Below, piece after piece: positions 58,331-64,000 of a stretch of DNA of 64,000 nucleotides. Both the position numbers and the translations under genes were made by a program. This stretch comes from Beaufortia kweichowensis (taxonomy: Eukaryota > Chordata > Actinopteri > Cypriniformes > Gastromyzontidae), in NCBI GenBank assembly GCA_019155185.1, contig CM032814.1:794647-858646 (forward strand), given 5' to 3'. Within the stretch, counting starts at the first letter, position 1; every line of letters starts with the position of its first letter. Under the pieces are notes generated by a model, which saw nothing but the letters and a program-made list of their open reading frames with translations, had not been told where the DNA came from and made no database searches.

Positions 58331-58875
58331 TTTAAAGGGGTCATATGACAAGAACATTGTTTTGTGTATTTGGTTTAATGCAACGTGTTTATGTGGTTTT
58401 AGGGTTTAAAACGTCATTATTTTACACATAAAGTTGATTATTGTTACTCCTCTCTGCCCCGCCTTTCTGAAATTTTACAAAGCTCATCATTCTAAAAAGC
58501 GTGGTTTGCTCTGATTGGCCAGCGACCCAGTGCGTGTGATTGGCCAGAATACCGTGAGCGTATTACCATATTTGAAAAACACAGCTTCTTCACAACATGG
58601 CGGCGGCAACAAAACAACAGCGAGAATAAAGGTACGCCTTCTTCTTTTGCCTATTCATTTGGGCGGTTAGGAAACTTTATATTTAACACATAATTATGTG
58701 TTTGAACGAGCCGTTTTAGTAAGGTGTGGCTGAGCCTTAACATTTACAAAGAATATCTCTTTGGGTTTGAGACTTTGAGCTTTGTAACTCTGCAGATCTT
58801 ATACATGCACAAACAGCTACATAACACACTAAAGAGAAAGGAGAACAAGAAATCGCATCTTATGAACCCTTTAAA
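58331..58875. mobile_element. 545-bp MITE with TTTAAAGGGGTCATA ends
   Basis: The left end TTTAAAGGGGTCATA (58331-58345) and right end TATGAACCCTTTAAA (58861-58875) are inverted repeats with one mismatch. Read on the minus strand the body has CATAAGATGCGATTTC, CCTTTCTCTTTAGTGTG, CAAACCCAAAGAGATATTC and AAAACGGCTCGTTCAAACAC, which I recognise as an abundant cyprinid element. The plus strand carries two exact TGATTGGCCA words (58512-58521, 58537-58546; NF-Y CCAAT boxes on minus) and AACATGGCGGC (58594-58604; YY1-like). A 74-codon frame inside (58724-58948) is not a transposase. Superfamily uncertain. Confidence 0.85.
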
Positions 58876-59080
58876 TAAAAAATGTCAAACCTTTTGGTTC
58901 TTACTACTTGGAATCGTCATAAATGAATTATTAATTCGTTCATTATAATTAATAATAAATTTATTGATTAAACAATTTAGCCACATCGTTATTTTAGATC
59001 TAACAAATTACAATAATTATCAACATGTTTGTGTGATGATTTAGGTACAGGATTGGGGGTTAGCAGATGTCTGAATCTGC
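58876..59080. other. AT-rich spacer
   Basis: TAATTATTAAT-rich sequence, no feature. Confidence 0.45.
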
Positions 59081-59700
59081 TCATCAGCATCGACTCTTCT
59101 TCAGTCAGTACTGTATTTAGCTCCGGACAGACACGGATTCAGGTTTGACAAATGGCTGTAAAGTGAGGTAAAAGAGACATGATATAAATTAATAGCGCCC
59201 TAGCACTAGCAGCCAGGTTTAGTCCCCTTACACTAATGATAGTAATGAACAGTTAGATGAGGGATGATCAGGCCTGTCCTCCAGTCGCAGCTTTGCTTAG
59301 GTTAATTAGGTAAGATAACATCATCCACCACTTTCAGGCCTACACATGGAAATAATTAGATAAGCTGAAACTGGATTCAGGTTATATATAATCACGTGAA
59401 TGATTAGGAAGAGAAGCAGAGGCGCTGGCCATGTAACAAGATGTCTTATTTAGATTCTCCAAGCACATGAACTTTAATGGCATACTTTACAATAATGAAA
59501 CGGTAAAGTGGAACAATAGCATTGTGGCAGTGCCAGGTTCTGTAAAAAAGACATCATGGCCAGTTTGATGTGCTTATCATAATAATATGTAATTAGTCAG
59601 AGTGGTTTAATAAAGCCATGTCATTTGGAAAATGTCTTGAAGGAATAATAATCAATCACTCCATGACTTGAATCAAGATAAGAAGGCACTTAAATTATTG
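59081..59700. other. CNE candidate cluster
   Basis: Unique, even-composition sequence with TTAGGTTAATTAGGTAAGAT, GGAAATAATTAGATAAGC (homeodomain and GATA-type cores) and CATGAACTTTAATGGC. There is no frame above 60 codons. Enhancer-like by texture only. Confidence 0.4.
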
Positions 59701-60370
59701 GTATTTGTGTGTGGTTTTTTAAGAGGCCACATATTTACCCTGTTCTGTTGTGTCATGTGCAAGAGAGCCTCTGTCATCCTTCACAACAGATGTTTGGCTC
59801 CTCGGGTTGGCTTTGTGTGAAGTATGTTTGTAAATTATGCATAGGGAACTTCTGTGTAAACTGTCATACTACATAATGTATGTTTACAAAGCTGCACGAC
59901 TGCTTACCTTAGATGAGAAGTCATTACAGTAATTAATGCATTGAGGTAACAAAGGGCTCTTTTGCACATAAAGTCATTTTCTGGTCTCCATCAATAATGA
60001 AAGATCATTCACAATAGGCCGGATAGGCCATCTGCTACATGCACCTCTTATGTCATCTGCCAAATAAACATAATATTTACCATCAACCATGATACGTACA
60101 TATCATATCGTCATGGGCTATTATTGATACATGTACATCTAATTAACCTGCTGCAAACCAGTCACTCCTAATATGGTGAAGGCTTGGCTCATGAATAACA
60201 ATTAGGTTACGTGACTGGATGCTCCAGGAACGTTACCAAGCAACATCATTGTGACCTTATTAATATTCATGAGGTAAGTCTTCACAGTTGCATGACTCAG
60301 GGTTACGTCACTGTCACCACAACAACGGACGCCTCACCTGAGGACTCACAATCTTGTCCTGGATGACGAT
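59701..60370. other. CNE candidate with X-box, AP-1 and CRE-like sites
   Basis: Includes a canonical RFX X-box GTTACCAAGCAAC (60232-60244; GTTACC, 1-nt spacer, AGCAAC). An AP-1 site TGACTCA (60293-60299) lies 3 bp before a CRE-like TTACGTCA (60303-60310). CATTATTAATATTCATGAGG-type AT words lie nearby. No coding frame and no repeat. Confidence 0.45.
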
Positions 60371-61130
60371 AGAGAAATGATGTCGTATAACACACTGAAA
60401 TCCCATAATGATATATCACTTTTTATATCACTAACTAGCTAAGGTAAGTGATGTAATGTTATGTGTGTGTATTTGTTATTAAGCTGTTTAACATACAGAC
60501 CTCAGGGCCTACAGTGAACTATGCCATGTTTCTGTTTATTTAAAATATACTACTTTTAGATAAAGCAGGACAGTAAAAACATCTAATAGTTCAGCTGGTA
60601 AAATATTAAGATGTTAAAGATGATATTTCGAAGGAGGTCAGTCAGAAGTCGGTCAGTATCATGGTATAGGATATCGTCAGAGTACCATGGTATTACCATT
60701 TGATACACTGCACCGCTGTGCATTAATTGTTTTTTCTTTTGGTTTAAGTATTTGAGATTTGAGAAGTGTATATGGTGTATTTTAAAGAAAAAAAATCCGG
60801 GTTCTGGGTTGTATCCTGGGTACTGTAGTAATCGCTATGATGTGAAACACCTGTTCAGATTAAATGCCAACTAATAATAAAGCTAATATGTCAGGAATAT
60901 CTTCCATCCAAATATGAATTAGTGACAATATGGGCCCTTTTTATTTTTTATTTATTTGTAGCAACAATTTTTTACTTACTCGGGGGCCATTACAAATACC
61001 ATGATAAAAGTTGACATTACAGCCGAACCTCTCCTTCTGTATTAATAAATGTTTCTTTATAAAGTAGTAGTTCTCTCTAAACTATCATGTTTAGTTGAAC
61101 TGTTTCTATAAATAATTGTATGGTGATGAA
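60371..61130. other. Intergenic DNA, nothing firm
   Basis: 60650-60705 contains ATCATGGTATAGG and AGTACCATGGTATTACCAT, a degenerate fish ACCATGGTA repeat. No gene. Confidence 0.4.
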
Positions 61131-61680
61131 GTCTCATTATTGCTCTGAAGACTCTTTTGGGCAGCGTGCAGAGCAGCAGTTAACGTGGTTGAAAAGCTGC
61201 TGGCACACATGCTTTGAAAGCAGCATTTGGCATTAAGAAACTAACAGCTTTTACTACCAATTGTCTGGCCTTTTTGTTTTATTGCATTTTATAACCCCTA
61301 TAAAAAATTCATCCTCCCTAACTTATTAGTTACTAAGAAAACAAATCACCATATGAGAAACATTGCTTTGAAAACCCATCCGTAATCCAATAAGATGCAC
61401 ATGTGGAGAAACCGCGGAGACCAAGTGCTTCATCAGAGAGAATTACGGCCGCTCTGAATGTCGGGCTGACTTACAGAATGAATTGGAGCACAAAGACAGG
61501 GAATCAGTGGGTGAGAGAGCTAGTGAAAAGTGTTTCTCTGTTCCTGACTATTTATTGAGCAGGTTGGTGCATCTATGGAGCGATGCAGAGGGATATCCTC
61601 TGCATTTACAGAAGGCATTGGGTAGGTTTCCCCGCATTATTGCAGGCAACGTAATTCGAAACAATTACCTCACTTGTTAG
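61131..61680. other. Complex region, CNE candidate
   Basis: Unique mixed-composition sequence, best at 61370-61680. The 65-codon plus frame (61483-61680) has no domain. Confidence 0.35.
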
Positions 61681-63740
61681 TACACACATTTCTCCTCATA
61701 TATACAAAGTGCAGATTCAATAGCTTAACATGTTTTACAATCGCACCCGGTGGAGCAGCATTTACTGTGAAAAAGTATAGTGTTTCACTGTAACCCACAC
61801 AGTACGGGATAATCTTTCACATTTTGCCTGGGGTTTGTTTTGCTATTGCTGCAGAAACTTGTGCAGGCCATGTGAATTACCATGAAGAGAGCAGATAGAA
61901 ATACTAAACAGGCCGTATCTGATAAAACGAATAAACAGGATTTAAACAATGAGGGGAAATATTGTGTTTTGTTTTGGCAATAAATATGATTTTTTTATTG
62001 TCACTTACCTAGATGCATTAAAAGAATTAACTGTGCAAACCTACCACAGCACAGCGCAGGGAAAATAAGGCAAACTTAGCAAGTGAAATTTTTCTGTAAT
62101 CCTCGTTATGATAATGTGTTTAAATATTAAAATACGTTCTCTTAGCCTGGCTTAATATACTATACAAACTGTAAAGTAAGCCATTTGTAGGAATACATAA
62201 TACATAAAGACTTTAACTATGTGGCTGTCACAGTCTTCCTTATCCTGTTGAATTTGGTAGGTATTACCTTGTTTCTCCGTTCATTTCATTTTACATGGTT
62301 ACTGATTATGTCATTTATTTAGTTTTCATACTCTCCCTATATGTATATATGGCCAAAGTCCCTTTAGGGAAGTTGGTGCATTCGACGGCCATGTTTGCAT
62401 TTCCTCCAGGCAGATATTACAGTCATAGCAATAACACAGTTCTATTCAATTAAATGAGAAAGACTGATATCTGATATTTCTGAGCAAACATTTTACCTCA
62501 CGTAAAAGCTGTGCCACAACTTTTGTTTCTTAAGGTCAAATTGCACTAAAAAACACCTTTTTCAAGGTCGCATCAGCTACTGTGCATGAGAACAGGTTGG
62601 TAAGCGGCTCACGAAACACCGTATAAAGCCCCTCACGCAAAGAGTAGCATTCTTTATCGATTGACCATAGGCTCGTTTTACTTGAAAGCGGATCTTCTGT
62701 CACTACAGCGTCCATATCCCCTCATTCATAGTAATGGCACTGGCGCATCTTGTTATTAATATTTATCTATATGATCCTGTGTTTGTGTTCTAGTTTGTCT
62801 TTGCATGCGTGTAAAGCTGTTGTGTGGTTCTTGGTATACCCGTATAAGCTTTGTAAATGACCGCAGTACGCAAAATAATAAAATGTATAACTAGTAGGCT
62901 ACACATTTTGTAGACCCAATAAACCCAGGCACCCAAACTGCATTAATTTCCTGTAACTCTGTGTGTACAGGTAAAGGTCAAGGGTTACCACACAAGGAGC
63001 AGTAAAGCGCGCGCTCTGTGGTGATGGATGTAAGTATGCTTTTCAATAAGGGGTCAGAGCCTTTAGCTTACAGTTTTCTATTAAGTCAGAAGCAGACTTA
63101 CCATTCACATTTAACATTTGCTGGAGTGGCCTATGAGAGGTCAGCAGGGAATTGAGCGAAGGAAACACAATGGCATGAAATTCCCGAGCAGCCAAACAAA
63201 AAGCCTCTTTAAAATCCTGAAGGGTTCTCATGATGTCTCATTCAGCTGGGTTCCACTTCATGAACCTTTTTACATACAGTAAAAAACATTTCCTTTCAGC
63301 TTTCTTAAAGCTTTTCTGACCATTTTGTTGCATAAATGGAAAGGCTGTGATCATGTTCAGACATGTATACTAAAATACTGATCTTCAGTGTTCATGTAGT
63401 AATGTGTGATTTTTTTTGTATATATGAAATACCTGTTTGACATTTCACAAAATGTGTGGATCACAGAATAGCAAACGTAGCAAATGCGTGCCATAATGCA
63501 ATGCACTTAACCTAAACTGCCATTTTTATCATTTCAAATGAACTACCCAAAAATGTAAAATATGTCAATGTAAAAAAAATCCACTAGATATTGTTTATAA
63601 TGCACAATATTCAGTTAATGAAAGCTTGCTTTTCATTCTGAACAACATGAAATATGTTTACCTTACACAAGCTAAAAAATACAAGCTTTTCCTCTTTTAG
63701 TCTTTCAGTGGCATTTTAAAATGACAAAGAAGGTTGTGTA
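61681..63740. other. Intergenic DNA, partly complex
   Basis: No gene or assignable repeat. 62510-62760 and 62940-63250 are less AT-rich and might be conserved. The 62-codon minus frame at 63043-63231 is not supported. Confidence 0.4.
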
Positions 63741-64000
63741 ATTTTTCAAGGTTGTGTTTTCCCTCTTCATCAGTTAGCATCAAAGGGGCACACATGCATA
63801 AATAATTGGCTAATTTATTTAAAGGGGCAGCATAGATTCATTAAGTCTGAATTCTAATTATGTCTTCCTGTTTTTACCAACTGACACGGTTGTTGTTTAA
63901 CATAAAGCTATTAGTTTAATAACAATTAGTCTTTTGTGAAAATCTGTGCTTTCATCAGCCTGTTTCAATGTATTTACAGACATAATATGAATCTCATTGC
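63741..64000. other. CNE candidate at window edge
   Basis: Unique sequence with ATAAATAATTGGCTAATTTA, TCTGAATTCTAATTATG and ACAATTAGTC words (homeodomain-type cores) and no frame. It may continue past the window. Confidence 0.35.

Noticed and set aside
58724..58948. 74-codon frame inside the MITE as a transposase remnant
   Set aside because: No transposase motif, and it runs past the right terminus of the element.

Overview
The window looks like intergenic nuclear DNA from a teleost fish, most likely a cyprinid. The evidence is a low-GC background, long dinucleotide microsatellites, tRNA-derived SINEs with the fish-typical tail (GCTTTGGATAAAAGC...CTGCTAAATG), a degenerate L2-type LINE, a DIRS-like tyrosine-recombinase retroelement, and several MITE families that I recognise from cyprinid genomes. 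No host protein-coding gene, tRNA gene, rRNA gene or CRISPR array can be supported. All long open frames are short, lack recognisable domains, or lie inside repeats.

Layout. Positions 1-16500 are AT-rich desert with a 257-bp TGTGACCC-ended MITE (1871-2127), two copies of a GTCCCCACA repeat (2945-3085, 6570-6720), and a few GC-richer complex patches. From 16500 to 33500 there is a minus-strand L2 fragment (17321-17710), a TA-flanked MITE (22458-22764), two SINEs of one family in opposite orientation (23951-24135, 33261-33428), large CA and GA microsatellites, and several complex low-repeat patches that look like conserved non-coding elements (CNEs). From 33500 to 49000 there is a perfect 30-bp fold-back next to a fragment of a SINE-like head that recurs 1.2 kb away, further MITE and SINE relics, a striking gap-free 138-bp palindrome (45421-45558), a second TGTGACCC element (45742-45991) and a decayed minisatellite (46620-46905). 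From 49900 to 58900 the repeats are dense: an LTR relic, an internally deleted DIRS-like element (51690-52785), a MITE with about 80-bp terminal inverted repeats (54177-54728) and a MITE carrying twin CCAAT boxes and a YY1-like site (58331-58875). From 56700 to the end the single-copy sequence is rich in TAATTA, X-box, AP-1 and CRE-like motifs and looks like a dense CNE or enhancer landscape.

There are no operons or gene systems here. The functional content, if any, is probably cis-regulatory DNA for a developmental gene outside the window, interrupted by mobile elements. I assigned CNE candidates only from composition, complexity and motif content. I could not test conservation, so those entries carry low confidence. 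Alignments between repeat copies were made by eye.
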